From NCBI RefSeq assembly GCF_030246845.1, contig NZ_CP126889.1, positions 3,715,001 to 3,779,000 of the forward strand: a stretch of DNA of 64,000 nucleotides, read 5' to 3'. Of this stretch, positions 28,288-38,730 are shown piece after piece. Made by a program: the position numbers and the translations under genes. Within the stretch, counting starts at the first letter, position 1; the number at the start of each line of letters is the position of its first letter. The DNA comes from Enhydrobacter sp. (GTDB lineage Bacteria > Pseudomonadota > Alphaproteobacteria > Reyranellales > Reyranellaceae). The notes under the pieces were generated by a model, which was given only the letters and a program-made list of their open reading frames with translations, was not told where the DNA came from and did not search any database.

Positions 28288-28731
28288 CTACTGACCCTGC
28301 GGCGTGCTGTCCGGACCGGGCAGGCAGTGATGGGCGTGTATCTGGAGATTTTCCGCTTTGGCGGCCGCCTCCTGCTCGACATAGTCGCGCGTGTATCTGA
28401 TGGCGGCCCAGGCATAGCCTTTGCGGACCATGGTCGCGCCGACATCGACGCCGGCCGACCGGCACATGCCGAAGAGCTTGCCGTTGGCATCGACCCCGCG
28501 CGCCGTGCAGGCGATCGACCGGTTGTTGATCAGATCGCGAAGATAGGCGGCGGCGATGTCGCCGGCAGGCCATCCACCGCAGGTCGAATGTAGCGGCGGC
28601 GCCTCGATGCCCCAGAGGCGGACGTGGCGCCCCTCGAGCACGATGGTGTTGCCGTCCAGCACGGTCTGCGCGCGCGCCGGCGCGGCGATGGCGAAGAGCG
28701 CGAGCGCGCATCGCAGTCGTTTAATGAACAT
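28288..28731 (-). CDS. Exported thermonuclease-fold (SNase-like) protein with altered catalytic residues
   Basis: This 147-residue protein has a signal peptide (residues 1-22, ending ARAQ) and an SNase-like OB fold: VLDGNTIVLEGRHVRLWGIEAPPL, GKLFGMC, then VRKGYAWAAIRYTRDYVEQE. In active relatives the block reads RLxGIDAPE and DRYGR. Here the calcium-ligand Asp is Glu, the general-base Glu is Pro (APP), and the second Arg position is Lys (DANGK). Nuclease activity is therefore doubtful. The ATG at 28731 has AAGG 6 bases upstream; 28743 is an alternative with a poorly spaced site. Confidence 0.75.
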   Translation of the reverse strand: MFIKRLRCALALFAIAAPARAQTVLDGNTIVLEGRHVRLWGIEAPPLHSTCGGWPAGDIAAAYLRDLINNRSIACTARGVDANGKLFGMCRSAGVDVGATMVRKGYAWAAIRYTRDYVEQEAAAKAENLQIHAHHCLPGPDSTPQGQ

Positions 28732-28825
28732 CGTCGCCTTCATTCTCCCCGCTCGGCCAGCCCCTGCTTTCGGGCAAGTGTAGCATTTGCCGACTGCCCG
28801 TCGCGCCCGCCATCGGCCGCAGCGG

Positions 28826-28850
28826 CGATGTGATGTCTGTCATCACATCG
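28826..28850. promoter_or_regulatory. Perfect 10-base inverted repeat in a divergent promoter region
   Basis: CGATGTGATG (28826-28835) and CATCACATCG (28841-28850) are exact reverse complements around the 5-base spacer TCTGT. The element lies between the divergent nuclease-like gene (start 28731) and the four-repeat membrane protein (start 28961), where an operator would be expected. Its TGTGA/TCACA halves recall CRP sites, but the 9-base separation does not fit the 6-base CRP spacing. Confidence 0.5.
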
Positions 28851-28960
28851 TGAGTGCAAGGACAACGAGCGCCACATGCACGCACGGGTATGCCGCCTTG
28901 GCCGCGCCGCCTTTCAGCGGTCTGTTCGGAGGGCCTTTGTCGTTCGCAGGAGACCAGGCC

Positions 28961-29731
28961 ATGAGCTCGGAGGTGGATGCTCGCGCCAGCAAGGTTCCCG
29001 AAATCACGCTCCTGTTCTGGATCATCAAGATCGCCGCGACGACGCTCGGCGAGACGGCGGGCGACGCGGTCACGATGTCGCTCGGCCTCGGCTACCTCGT
29101 CGGCACCGCGATCTATGCCGCCTTCTTCGTGATATGCCTCGCCGGCCAGATCCGCGCGCGGCGCTTCCACCCGTCCCTCTACTGGCTGACCATCGTCGCC
29201 ACCACGACGGTCGGCACGACGCTGGCCGACTTTGCCGACCGCTCGCTCGGCATTGGCTATGTCGGCGGCACGGCGCTCCTCTTCGCGCTGCTGATGGCCT
29301 CGCTCTCGTCGTGGTACTGGGTCGAGCGATCGGTCTCGGTCGATACGGTCAACTCGCCACGTGTCGAGACCTTCTACTGGGTTACCATTCTCTTCTCGCA
29401 GACGCTGGGCACCGCGCTGGGCGACTTCCTCGCCGATACGTCGGGGCTGGGCTATGGCGGCGGCGCGCTGGTGTTTCTCGCGGCGCTCGCGGTGGTGGCG
29501 GGCCTCTACCATTTCACCGAGATTTCGCACACGGCGCTGTTCTGGGCCGCCTTCATCCTGACGCGGCCGCTCGGCGCCACGGTCGGCGACTTCCTCGACA
29601 AGCCGCGCGCCAGCGGCGGGCTCGCGCTCGACCGTTTCACCGCCTCGGCGGTGCTCGCCGCCTTCATGATCGCCTGCATCCTGCTCTTTGCCCAACGCCC
29701 CGCGGGCTATCCCCACGGCGGCAAGGCGTAA
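28961..29731 (+). CDS. COG4705-type membrane protein with four internal repeats
   Basis: This 256-residue protein contains four copies of a two-helix unit, each with a Leu/Val-Gly-x-x-x-x-Asp signature: TTLGETAGDAVTMSLGLGY, TTVGTTLADFADRSLGIGY, QTLGTALGDFLADTSGLGY and RPLGATVGDFLDKP. Eight membrane helices result. I recognise the pattern as the uncharacterised COG4705 family. Internal repeats with acidic residues in or near the membrane suggest transport of a small ion or solute, but this is inference. CAGGAGA precedes the ATG at 28961. Confidence 0.8.
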   Translation: MSSEVDARASKVPEITLLFWIIKIAATTLGETAGDAVTMSLGLGYLVGTAIYAAFFVICLAGQIRARRFHPSLYWLTIVATTTVGTTLADFADRSLGIGYVGGTALLFALLMASLSSWYWVERSVSVDTVNSPRVETFYWVTILFSQTLGTALGDFLADTSGLGYGGGALVFLAALAVVAGLYHFTEISHTALFWAAFILTRPLGATVGDFLDKPRASGGLALDRFTASAVLAAFMIACILLFAQRPAGYPHGGKA

Positions 29732-29813
29732 GCCCCCGGCTTGCGTCGAGGACAAGGAGAGCCGACCATCCCGGCGACGCTCGCTTCGAGCGATCTTTGG
29801 CAAGGAGGACTGG

Positions 29814-30203
29814 ATGGCGCGTGCGGCACGCAAGCCGGATGTGCGTCTCAAACGGGCGTACGAACAGCCGTCGGCCGACGATGGCATGCGCATCCTGGTG
29901 GATCGCCTGTGGCCGCGCGGCGTGCGCAAGGCCGATATTGCGATCGATCGCTGGCTGAAGGACGTGGCGCCCAGCACGGAGCTCCGCCGCTGGTTCGCGC
30001 ACGATCCCGACCGGTGGGACGACTTCCGCCGCCGCTACAAGGCCGAGCTGTCGTACAAGAAGGAGGCCTTGACGGAGCTCGAGGGCTGCGCGCGCAAGGG
30101 CCCTCTTACCCTGGTCTATGCGGCGCGCGACGAGGATCACAACGAGGCGGTCGTGCTTCGCGACGTCATCGCTGCGCGGTTGCGGCGGAAGAGCGCAAGA
30201 TGA
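29814..30203 (+). CDS. DUF488-family protein
   Basis: This 129-residue protein matches DUF488: VRLKRAYEQPSADDGMRILVDRLWPRGV near the start, WLKDVAPSTELRRWFAHDP in the middle, and PLTLVYAARDEDHNEAVVL near the end. The biochemical role of the family is not established. CAAGGAGG precedes the ATG. Its stop codon overlaps the phosphoesterase start as ATGA at 30200-30203, so the two are translationally coupled. Confidence 0.88.
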   Translation: MARAARKPDVRLKRAYEQPSADDGMRILVDRLWPRGVRKADIAIDRWLKDVAPSTELRRWFAHDPDRWDDFRRRYKAELSYKKEALTELEGCARKGPLTLVYAARDEDHNEAVVLRDVIAARLRRKSAR

Positions 30204-30961
30204 AGATCGGCCTGATCTCCGACATCCATCTGTCCGTCGGCTTCCTGCCGTTTCCCGAGATTCCCGCCGACGTCCTGGTCATCGCGGGCGATGTCTCGCG
30301 CCCAGCGCGCGCCATCGAATGGGCCAGGGAGACCACGCTTCCGACGCTCTACATCGCGGGAAACCACGAATTCTACGGCGGCGACCTGTCGACGACCTAC
30401 GCGCATCTGGCCGAATTGAGCCACGGCACGAACATACGCCTGCTGGAGCGGGCGGAGTGGGTCCACCAGGGCGTCCGCTTCCTTGGCTGCACACTATGGT
30501 CGGACTATCGACTGTTCGACAGCGAAGAGGCCCGCACCAGGGGGCTGAGCGATGCCACCAGGTACATGTACGACTTCTCCGCGATCAGGGTGGCACCCGA
30601 CTTCGAGGAGACGTTCAGCCCGGCGCTGTCGCAACTCCTCTTCGCGCAGTCCGTGGCCTGGCTGGACGACTGCTTCGCCCGTCCCCATCCAGGGCCGACC
30701 GTGGTCGTGACCCACTTCGCACCGACGCCGCAGAGCATCGCCGACCGTTTCAGGGATTCCTCGATCAATGCCTCGTTCGTCTCCGACCTCACGGAGAAGA
30801 TCCTGCGCTGGCAGCCCGATCTCTGGCTGCATGGTCACACCCACGACAGCTTCGACTACCGGGTCGGCCGCACGCGTGTCGTCTGCAACGCCCGCGGCTA
30901 TGCCAAGGACGGCCGCGTCGAGAACGCCCGCTTCGACCCCCGCTTCACGGTCGAGATTTGA
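30200..30961 (+). CDS. Calcineurin-like metallophosphoesterase
   Basis: This 253-residue enzyme has the five metallophosphoesterase motifs: SDIHL (residues 7-11), IAGDVS, GNHEFYGG, a central VVTHFAPTP and GHTHDSFD. These bind two metals for phosphoester hydrolysis. The substrate is not predictable; related proteins act on nucleotides or as phosphodiesterases. There is no signal peptide, so it is cytosolic. Coupled to DUF488 by an ATGA overlap. Confidence 0.88.
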   Translation: MKIGLISDIHLSVGFLPFPEIPADVLVIAGDVSRPARAIEWARETTLPTLYIAGNHEFYGGDLSTTYAHLAELSHGTNIRLLERAEWVHQGVRFLGCTLWSDYRLFDSEEARTRGLSDATRYMYDFSAIRVAPDFEETFSPALSQLLFAQSVAWLDDCFARPHPGPTVVVTHFAPTPQSIADRFRDSSINASFVSDLTEKILRWQPDLWLHGHTHDSFDYRVGRTRVVCNARGYAKDGRVENARFDPRFTVEI

Positions 30962-31033
30962 CTGATCGGGAGCTTCACCCCGGCGACCGCTCTTCGGCCT
31001 TGTCGACGATGGATGTCGGTATCGGCTACTTAG

Positions 31034-32302
<1,269 letters not shown>

Positions 32303-32305
32303 CCG

Positions 32306-33319
32306 ATGCCGCGCAGGACAATGGTCGAGGCGATCCGAGACGCGCTCGACGTCTGCATGCAGCGCGACGAGAACGTTGTCGTGTTCGGCGAGGATGTCGG
32401 CTATTTCGGCGGCGTTTTCCGATGCACCCAGGGGCTGCAGCAGAAGTTCGGCACCAGCCGCTGCTTCGATGCACCGATCAGCGAATCCGGCATCGTCGGC
32501 GCCGCCGTCGGCATGGCGGCCTACGGGCTGCGGCCCTGCGTCGAGATCCAGTTCGCCGACTACATGTATCCTGCCTACGATCAGATCGTGTCGGAGGCGG
32601 CGCGGCTGCGCTACCGGTCCAACGGACAGTTCACGGCGCCGCTGGTGCTGCGCATGCCGACCGGCGGCGGCATCTTCGGCGGCCAGACGCACAGCCAGAG
32701 CCCGGAGGCGCTGTTCACGCACGTCTCGGGGCTGACGACTGTCGTGCCGTCCAATCCATACGATGCCAAGGGCCTGCTGATTGCTTCGATCGAGGACAAC
32801 GATCCCGTGATCTTTCTCGAGCCCAAGCGGCTTTACAACGGCCCGTTCGATGGCCATCACGAGCGACCGGTGATGCCATGGGCACGGCATCCGCAGGGCG
32901 AGGTGCCGGACGGGCACTACACGGTGCCGCTGGGCAAGGCGGCGGTTCGGCGAGAGGGCAATGCCGTGACGGTGCTGGCCTACGGCACCATGGTCTTTGT
33001 CGCCGAGACGGCCGCCGCCGAGACCGGCATCGATGCCGAGATCATCGATCTGCGCACGCTCGTGCCCTACGACCTGGAAACGATCGTCGCTTCGGTGAAA
33101 AAGACGGGGCGCTGCGTGATCGTCCACGAAGCGACGCTGACCTCGGGCTTCGGCGCCGAGCTCAGCGCCCTGGTCCAGGAGAATTGTTTCTACCATCTCG
33201 AGGCGCCCGTCGTGCGCGTCGCCGGCTGGGATACGCCCTATCCGCACGCACAGGAGTGGGATTATTTCCCGGGGCCGGCCCGGGTCGGCCGCGCGCTCAA
33301 GTCCGTGATGGAGGCCTGA
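32306..33319 (+). CDS. bkdA2: Branched-chain 2-oxoacid dehydrogenase E1 beta subunit
   Basis: This 337-residue transketolase-like subunit has the family landmarks VFGEDVGYFGGVFRCT near the N-terminus, FDAPISESGIVGAAVGMA, EIQFADYMYPAYDQIVSEAA and a C-terminal transketolase_C domain (about 205-325) with IDLRTLVPYD. It forms the heterotetramer with E1 alpha. It starts 3 bases after E1 alpha and ends 1 base before E2. Confidence 0.96.
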   Translation: MPRRTMVEAIRDALDVCMQRDENVVVFGEDVGYFGGVFRCTQGLQQKFGTSRCFDAPISESGIVGAAVGMAAYGLRPCVEIQFADYMYPAYDQIVSEAARLRYRSNGQFTAPLVLRMPTGGGIFGGQTHSQSPEALFTHVSGLTTVVPSNPYDAKGLLIASIEDNDPVIFLEPKRLYNGPFDGHHERPVMPWARHPQGEVPDGHYTVPLGKAAVRREGNAVTVLAYGTMVFVAETAAAETGIDAEIIDLRTLVPYDLETIVASVKKTGRCVIVHEATLTSGFGAELSALVQENCFYHLEAPVVRVAGWDTPYPHAQEWDYFPGPARVGRALKSVMEA

Positions 33320-33320
33320 G

Positions 33321-34616
33321 ATGGGGATTCGCATCGTCAAGCTTCCCGATGTCGGCGAAGGGGTGGCCGAGGCCGAGCTTGTCGAATGGCATGTCGAGGT
33401 CGGCCAGTCGGTGCTCGAGGACCAGCTCCTCGCCGCCGTGATGACCGACAAGGCGACGGTGGAGATCCCCTCGCCGGTCGCCGGCACGGTCATCGCGCTG
33501 GGCGGCGAGGTGGGCGGGGTTCTCGCCGTCGGTGCCGAGCTGGTCCGTCTGGAAGTGGCCGGCGAGGGCGATCAGGAAGTAGCGGCTGCGCCGCGCGAGG
33601 CGGCGGCGCCGTCGACACCACCTGCCGCGGCGCCCGCGCCATCACCGACACCGGTAAAGCCGCCGGCCGCCAAAGCCACCGAAGCGCCGCCGGCAGAGCC
33701 GCGTCCAGTCGCACGCGGCTTTCTGGGCCCGCCGCGACCGGCGGGTGAAAAGCCGATCGCTTCGCCCGCCGTACGGCGACGGGCGCGGGATTCCGGCGTG
33801 GATCTGCGCCAGGTACGCGGCTCGGGTCCGGCCGGGCGCATCACGCACGACGACCTCGATGCCTTCCTGCGCGGCGGTCCGCAGCCGTCTGGTCTTCGCG
33901 CCCGCGTCGCCAACACCGGAGTGGAGACGGTCAAGGTCATCGGCCTGCGGCGGCGCATCGCGCAGGCCATGGCCGACTCCAAGCGCCGGGTCGCCCACTT
34001 CTCCTATGTCGAGGAGATCGACGTCACGGCACTGGAGGATCTGCGCGCGACCCTGAACGCGGCGGGACGCCCGGATCGTCCGCGGCTCACTCTGATGCCC
34101 TTCCTGATGCACGCGCTGGTCAGGGCGGTGGCCGATTTTCCCGAGATGAATGCTCTCTACGACGACGAGGCCGAAACGATCGAGCGGCATGGCGGGGTCC
34201 ATATCGGGATCGCCACGCAGACCGATTCCGGCCTGATGGTTCCGGTGGTCCGTCACTGCGAGACGCGCAGCCTGTGGGACTGCGCGGCGGAGATCCGGCG
34301 GCTGGCCGAGGCGGCGCGCGACGGCCGGGCGACGCGCGCGGAGCTCACCGGTTCGACGATCACCATCACGAGTCTCGGCGCGCTCGGCGGCATCGTCACC
34401 ACGCCGGTGATCAACCGGCCGGAAGTGGCGATCATCGGCGTCAACAAGGAGGTCGTACGGCCGGTGTGGCAGGATGGCCGGTTCGTGCCGCGTACCATGA
34501 TGAACCTGTCGTCCTCGTTCGATCACCGCGTCATCGACGGTTATGTCGCGGCGCGCTTCGTCCAGCGCATCAAGGCCCTGCTCGAAACGCCGGCAACGCT
34601 TTTCATCGAGGAATGA
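33321..34616 (+). CDS. bkdB: Dihydrolipoyl acyltransferase E2 of the branched-chain complex
   Basis: This 431-residue protein has one N-terminal lipoyl domain with the modified Lys in [12 protein letters not shown] (about residue 44), a long Ala/Pro linker (80-145), a peripheral-subunit-binding domain ([16 protein letters not shown], about 148-185), and a catalytic domain ending [11 protein letters not shown] with the active-site His and Asp. It transfers the acyl group from E1 to CoA and forms the complex core. A single lipoyl domain is usual for bacterial branched-chain E2. Confidence 0.95.
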   Translation: MGIRIVKLPDVGEGVAEAELVEWHVEVGQSVLEDQLLAAVMTDKATVEIPSPVAGTVIALGGEVGGVLAVGAELVRLEVAGEGDQEVAAAPREAAAPSTPPAAAPAPSPTPVKPPAAKATEAPPAEPRPVARGFLGPPRPAGEKPIASPAVRRRARDSGVDLRQVRGSGPAGRITHDDLDAFLRGGPQPSGLRARVANTGVETVKVIGLRRRIAQAMADSKRRVAHFSYVEEIDVTALEDLRATLNAAGRPDRPRLTLMPFLMHALVRAVADFPEMNALYDDEAETIERHGGVHIGIATQTDSGLMVPVVRHCETRSLWDCAAEIRRLAEAARDGRATRAELTGSTITITSLGALGGIVTTPVINRPEVAIIGVNKEVVRPVWQDGRFVPRTMMNLSSSFDHRVIDGYVAARFVQRIKALLETPATLFIEE

Positions 34617-34617
34617 G

Positions 34618-36024
34618 ATGGCCGATATTGCTGCCAAGGTGCTGGTCGTGGGCGGTGGGCCCGGGGGCTATGTCTGCGCCATTCGGGCCGGCCAGCTCGG
34701 TCTCGATGTCGTGCTCGTGGAGCAGGGCGGGCCGAACGGCGGACTGGGCGGCACCTGCCTGAATGTCGGCTGCATCCCGTCGAAGGCTCTGATCCACGTC
34801 GCCGACGCCTACCACAACGCTGTCAAGCAGTCGGCCTCGACGCCATTCGGCCTCAAGGTCGAGCATCCGGCCATCGATCTCCTGCGCGCCGTGGAATGGA
34901 AGGATGCCATCGTCGGACGCCTCACGGGCGGCGTCGGCGCGCTCCTGAAGCGGCACCGCGTCAAGATCGTGCATGGTCGCGCCGAGATGGTCGACGGCAA
35001 GACCTGCCGGGTCGAGACCGACACCGGCCCGCAAGTCGTCCGTGCCGAGCATGTCGTGCTGGCCACAGGCTCGGAAGCGGCGCCGCTGGCTGCCTTGCCG
35101 TTCGGCGGCAAGGTCATCTCCTCGACCGAAGCCCTGTCGCTGCAGACGGTGCCCGAGCGCCTTGTCGTGGTGGGCGCCGGCTACATCGGCCTCGAGCTGG
35201 GGACGGCATACGCCAAGCTCGGCGCCAAGGTCACGGTGATCGAGGCCGAGGACCGCATCCTGCCCGCCTACGATGCCGAGCTCGCGCGCCCGGTCGCGAA
35301 GCACCTGCGGGCCCTCGGTGTCGAGGTGTTGACGCGGGCACGGGCGGCCGGCCTGTCCGATGACAAGGGCGCGTTGCTGATCGACCAGGAAGGGACGACG
35401 AGGCGCAGCATCGCGGCCGACCGCGTCCTCGTGGCCACCGGTCGGCGGGCACGGCTCACGGGCTTCGGTCTGGAACGACTCGATCTCACGACGAACGGCG
35501 CCTTCGTGCAGGTCGACGAGCGCTGCGCCACGTCGATGCGCAATGTCTGGGCGGTCGGCGATCTCGCCGGCGAGCCGATGCTCGCCCATCGCGCGATGGC
35601 CCAGGGCGTTGTCGTAGCCGAAGTGATTGCCGGCCATCGTCGCGTCTTCGACGGCGCGGCGATCCCGGCTGTCTGCTTCACCGACCCGGAAATCGTGACC
35701 GTTGGCTTGTCGCCCGAGGACGCGCGGCGGGCCGGGCGGGCGGTGCATGTCGCCAGCTTCCCTTTTCAGGCCAACGGCCGCGCGCTGACCTTGGGCGCGG
35801 AGGATGGCTTCGTGAGGGTGACGGCGCGGGCCGACAACCACCTTGTGCTCGGCATCGCCGCCGTCGGCGCCGGCGTGTCGGAACTCGCAGCCGCCTTCTC
35901 GCTGGCGCTCGAGATGGGCGCGAGGCTGGAAGATATCGGCGGCACGATCCACGCCCATCCGACGCTGGGCGAGGCCTTTCACGAAGCAAGCTTGCGCGCC
36001 TTGGGCGAGGCGCTGCATGTCTAG
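34618..36024 (+). CDS. lpdA: Dihydrolipoamide dehydrogenase E3
   Basis: This 468-residue flavoprotein has an FAD motif [17 protein letters not shown], the redox disulfide [12 protein letters not shown], an NAD motif [13 protein letters not shown], and the C-terminal base His-Glu pair in [12 protein letters not shown]. It reoxidises the lipoyl groups of E2 with NAD+. The ATG at 34618 is 1 base after the E2 stop; an open frame further upstream lies inside E2. As the operon's fourth gene it probably serves this complex specifically. Confidence 0.95.
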   Translation: MADIAAKVLVVGGGPGGYVCAIRAGQLGLDVVLVEQGGPNGGLGGTCLNVGCIPSKALIHVADAYHNAVKQSASTPFGLKVEHPAIDLLRAVEWKDAIVGRLTGGVGALLKRHRVKIVHGRAEMVDGKTCRVETDTGPQVVRAEHVVLATGSEAAPLAALPFGGKVISSTEALSLQTVPERLVVVGAGYIGLELGTAYAKLGAKVTVIEAEDRILPAYDAELARPVAKHLRALGVEVLTRARAAGLSDDKGALLIDQEGTTRRSIAADRVLVATGRRARLTGFGLERLDLTTNGAFVQVDERCATSMRNVWAVGDLAGEPMLAHRAMAQGVVVAEVIAGHRRVFDGAAIPAVCFTDPEIVTVGLSPEDARRAGRAVHVASFPFQANGRALTLGAEDGFVRVTARADNHLVLGIAAVGAGVSELAAAFSLALEMGARLEDIGGTIHAHPTLGEAFHEASLRALGEALHV

Positions 36025-36065
36025 TTCTGCTCGTACACGCTGGAATTTGAAAAAGGTGAAGTGAC

Positions 36066-36770
36066 ATGGATTTCTCGAACCGCACGGTCGTCATCACCGG
36101 CGCCGCCGGCAATCTGGGCCAGGCCTTGGCCAATGGCTTCGCCGCGGCGGACGCGAACCTGGTCCTGGTCGACCTGGACGCAACGCGCCTCAAGTCGGCG
36201 TTCGGCGCGGACAGCGAGAAGCGCGCCCTGGTTCCGGCGAACCTCCTGAAGCGCGAGGAGGCGCAGCGCGTGGTGGACGCTGCGCGCCAGCGCTTTCGCA
36301 AGGTCGATGTTCTTTGCAACATTGCCGGCGGCTTTCGCATGGGCGAAGCCGTGCACGAGACGAGCGACGAGACCTGGACGTTCCTGTTCGACCTGAACGT
36401 GAGGACCCTGCTGAACACAGTACGGGCGGCGGTCCCGGCGATGATCGAGGCGGGCGGGGGCAAGGTCGTCAATGTCGGCGCCGCCGGCGCATTGAGAGGC
36501 GGCGCGACAATGGGGGCCTATGCCGCCGCCAAGAGCGTGGTCATTCGCCTGACCGAGTCGATGTCCGCCGAGCTGAGGGATCGCAATATCAACGTCAACT
36601 GCGTGTTGCCGACGATCATCGACACGCCCGAAAACCGGGCGGCCATGCCGGATGCGGATCCTGCCCGATGGGTCGCGCCCGCGGATCTTGCCAGCACGAT
36701 CATGTTCCTGGCCTCGGACGCCGCGCGCGCCATCCACGGGGCGGCCGTGCCGGTCGCGGGCCGAAGCTAG
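36066..36770 (+). CDS. Short-chain dehydrogenase/reductase
   Basis: This 234-residue SDR has the nucleotide motif TGAAGNLGQALA, the NNAG-equivalent CNIAGGF, and the YAAAK catalytic pair. At the position 13 residues before the Tyr, usually Ser, the sequence is VNVGAAGALRGG with Ala, so the usual catalytic triad is incomplete; some SDRs with VNVGA here exist. Acidic LVLVDLDA after strand 2 favours NAD over NADP. It follows lpdA by 41 bases and may act with the branched-chain pathway, but the substrate is unknown. Its 3' end overlaps convergent glk by 4 bases. Confidence 0.8.
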   Translation: MDFSNRTVVITGAAGNLGQALANGFAAADANLVLVDLDATRLKSAFGADSEKRALVPANLLKREEAQRVVDAARQRFRKVDVLCNIAGGFRMGEAVHETSDETWTFLFDLNVRTLLNTVRAAVPAMIEAGGGKVVNVGAAGALRGGATMGAYAAAKSVVIRLTESMSAELRDRNINVNCVLPTIIDTPENRAAMPDADPARWVAPADLASTIMFLASDAARAIHGAAVPVAGRS

Positions 36771-37741
36771 GATCTTCCCGCCGAGCGGCGGGCGAGATAG
36801 GCGAGACCCACGAACGCGGGATCGGGGCGGACGATGATCGCCGTCGGAATTTGCGCCAGGTAGGACGACATCCGGCCTTTGGACTCGAACCGCTCGCGAA
36901 AGGCCGATCGGCGAAGGAACTCCGCGAAGCGCGGTGCGATGCCGCCGCCGACGAGCACACCGCCGCGCGCGCCGAGGGTCAGGGCGACATTGCCGGCGAC
37001 GCTGCCCAGGAAGGCGCAGAAGAGCTCCAGCGTCTCGCGGCTGACCTCGCAGTCCCCGCCCAGCGCGGCCGCGACGATCTCGCTGCTGATCCGTTCCGGC
37101 ACGGTGAGCCGGTCGACGCGGGCGATCGCGTGGTAAAGCTGCACCAAGCCGGGGCCCGACAGCACGCGCTCGATCGAGACGTGGTGAAGCTGCTCGCGCA
37201 AGGCGAGGATGATCGCATCCTCGCGCCGGCTCTCGCTCGACAGCGTCGCGTGGCCGCCCTCGGTGACCAGCACGGCCTCGTCGCCGCCTTCGGCGAAGGC
37301 CATGGCGGCCAGCCCGAAGCCGGTGCCCGGTCCCATCACTGCCATGGTGCCGTGACGGCCCGGCGTACCGCCGCCGAGGCTGAAAAGATCGTCCGCGCGC
37401 AACGCCGGCAGGGCCCATCCCAGCGCCTCGAAGTCGTTCAGGACCTTGGCGTTCTGCAGGTTCAATCCCTGGCGGATGCGCCCCGCATCGAGCGTCCAGG
37501 CCGCATTGGTCATCGTGATGCGGCCGTCCACGACAGGCCCGGCCGCCGCGAGCAGGGCCAGCGCGGGTGCGTGACCGCGAGCGGGACCGGCGAGGAACGC
37601 ACGCACTGCCTCGACCGGCGAGGCATAGTCGGCGACGGGATACGTGACGACAGGACCGACGTCGGTTCCGTCCAGCAGCGCGAACCGCGCATTGGTCGCG
37701 CCGATGTCGGCGAGGATTGCGGATGGCGAAGGTGTCATCAT
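36767..37741 (-). CDS. glk: Glucokinase
   Basis: This 324-residue protein matches bacterial glucokinase of the Glk (non-ROK) type: ILADIGATNARFALLDG at the N-terminus, LNDFEALGWALPAL with the catalytic Asp, MGPGTGFGLAAM and VLVGGGIAPRF. It phosphorylates glucose with ATP in the cytosol. GGGAGAGG precedes a double ATG (37741 or 37738). It diverges from the catabolic region across a 97-base gap after the GntR gene end. Confidence 0.93.
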   Translation of the reverse strand: MMTPSPSAILADIGATNARFALLDGTDVGPVVTYPVADYASPVEAVRAFLAGPARGHAPALALLAAAGPVVDGRITMTNAAWTLDAGRIRQGLNLQNAKVLNDFEALGWALPALRADDLFSLGGGTPGRHGTMAVMGPGTGFGLAAMAFAEGGDEAVLVTEGGHATLSSESRREDAIILALREQLHHVSIERVLSGPGLVQLYHAIARVDRLTVPERISSEIVAAALGGDCEVSRETLELFCAFLGSVAGNVALTLGARGGVLVGGGIAPRFAEFLRRSAFRERFESKGRMSSYLAQIPTAIIVRPDPAFVGLAYLARRSAGRS

Positions 37742-37838
37742 GTCCTCTCCCAAAGTGCGCAGGCCGCAGTATCGCGAATCGCAGTATAGAGACCAGACTG
37801 GATCCGTCGGCGGAATGTAACCGCCATCGAGAGTTGGC

Positions 37839-38597
37839 TCAGCCGCGTGGAGCGCTTGCACCGAGTGGAGCAGGAGAGGGTTTGTGCAAGGAACGTCGCC
37901 GGGCGGCGTTGCGCACGTCCTCCGTCACCACGCGCACCCGGCTGTTGTAGGCGTGGCGGATATGCTGGCGCGCGGCGTGCTCGGCCCGCTGCGGGTCGCG
38001 GGCGAGGACCGCCTCGACGATCTCTGCATGTTCGGCCTGGGCTTCCTCGATCCGATTGTCGTCATGATAGGTGGTGCGGCCCAGCAGCGGCACGAAGTTC
38101 AGCAGCGCCCGCAGGCTCTTCAACAAAAAGCGATTGTGCGCGGCGCGATAGATCTGCTCATGGAAGGCTTGGTTTTCGCGTGCATGCGCCCGCGGGTTGG
38201 CGGGCAGAGCGCGCATGGCGTCGAGCATGGCCGACAGGATGCGCTGTTCCGTCGGATCGGCATGCTCCGCCGCCAGCGCCGCCGCGGCGCCTTCCAGCCT
38301 CTCGCGCGTGGCATAGAACTCGCTGATGGCACGCAGGTCGTAGAGCGCCACTGCGAGGCCGCCATTGGCGGCATGCTCCAGCAACCCCTCCGCCAGCAGG
38401 CGGCGCATCGCTTCGCGAACCGGCGTCCGGCTGATGCGCAGCCAGGCGGCGACATCGGTCTCCATCACCCGTTGGCCGGGCTCGAGCGCGCCCTCGCGGA
38501 TCGCCTCATGCAGCCGCTCGTAGGCCCAGTGGCTGCGGCCCGGCGCACCCGGCCTGCCGTCGTCTTCGGCTTCGCTGAAAACATCGTCCAGTTTCAT
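37839..38597 (-). CDS. GntR-family (FCD type) transcriptional regulator
   Basis: This 252-residue protein has an N-terminal winged helix (HWAYERLHEAIREGALEPG, then WLRISRTPVREAMRRLLAEG) and an all-helical FCD effector domain (about 85-225) with the Arg/Asp/His positions of metal-dependent members (ATRERLEGAAA and ENQAFHEQIYRAAHN). FCD regulators usually sense carboxylic acids made or used by an adjacent pathway. It diverges from the FAD dehydrogenase gene with a 133-base gap that contains a good palindromic operator candidate. Confidence 0.93.
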   Translation of the reverse strand: MKLDDVFSEAEDDGRPGAPGRSHWAYERLHEAIREGALEPGQRVMETDVAAWLRISRTPVREAMRRLLAEGLLEHAANGGLAVALYDLRAISEFYATRERLEGAAAALAAEHADPTEQRILSAMLDAMRALPANPRAHARENQAFHEQIYRAAHNRFLLKSLRALLNFVPLLGRTTYHDDNRIEEAQAEHAEIVEAVLARDPQRAEHAARQHIRHAYNSRVRVVTEDVRNAARRRSLHKPSPAPLGASAPRG

Positions 38598-38645
38598 GGA
38601 CCAAAATTAGGCTGGCGCCTCAAGCCTTTCAAGGAAAATCATAAT

Positions 38646-38683
38646 ACTTGTGTATACATTTGTACCTTGACGCATGCACAAGT
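38646..38683. promoter_or_regulatory. Candidate GntR operator and promoter region
   Basis: In the gap between the GntR gene and the divergent catabolic cluster, TGTATACA (38651-38658) is a perfect palindrome of the type bound by FCD-class GntR proteins. It is nested within a wider inverted repeat, ACTTGTG (38646-38652) and CACAAGT (38677-38683). A TTGACG box at 38667-38672 could be the -35 of the plus-strand promoter; the matching -10 (GATAGA at 38693) is poorly spaced. Confidence 0.5.
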
Positions 38684-38730
38684 GCCGGCCACGATAGATT
38701 GCAGATGACACAGAGGCGAGGAAACGAGCG

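Noticed and set aside
28826..28850. CRP binding site
   Set aside because: The TGTGA and TCACA halves are separated by 9 bases rather than 6, so it does not fit the CRP or FNR consensus.
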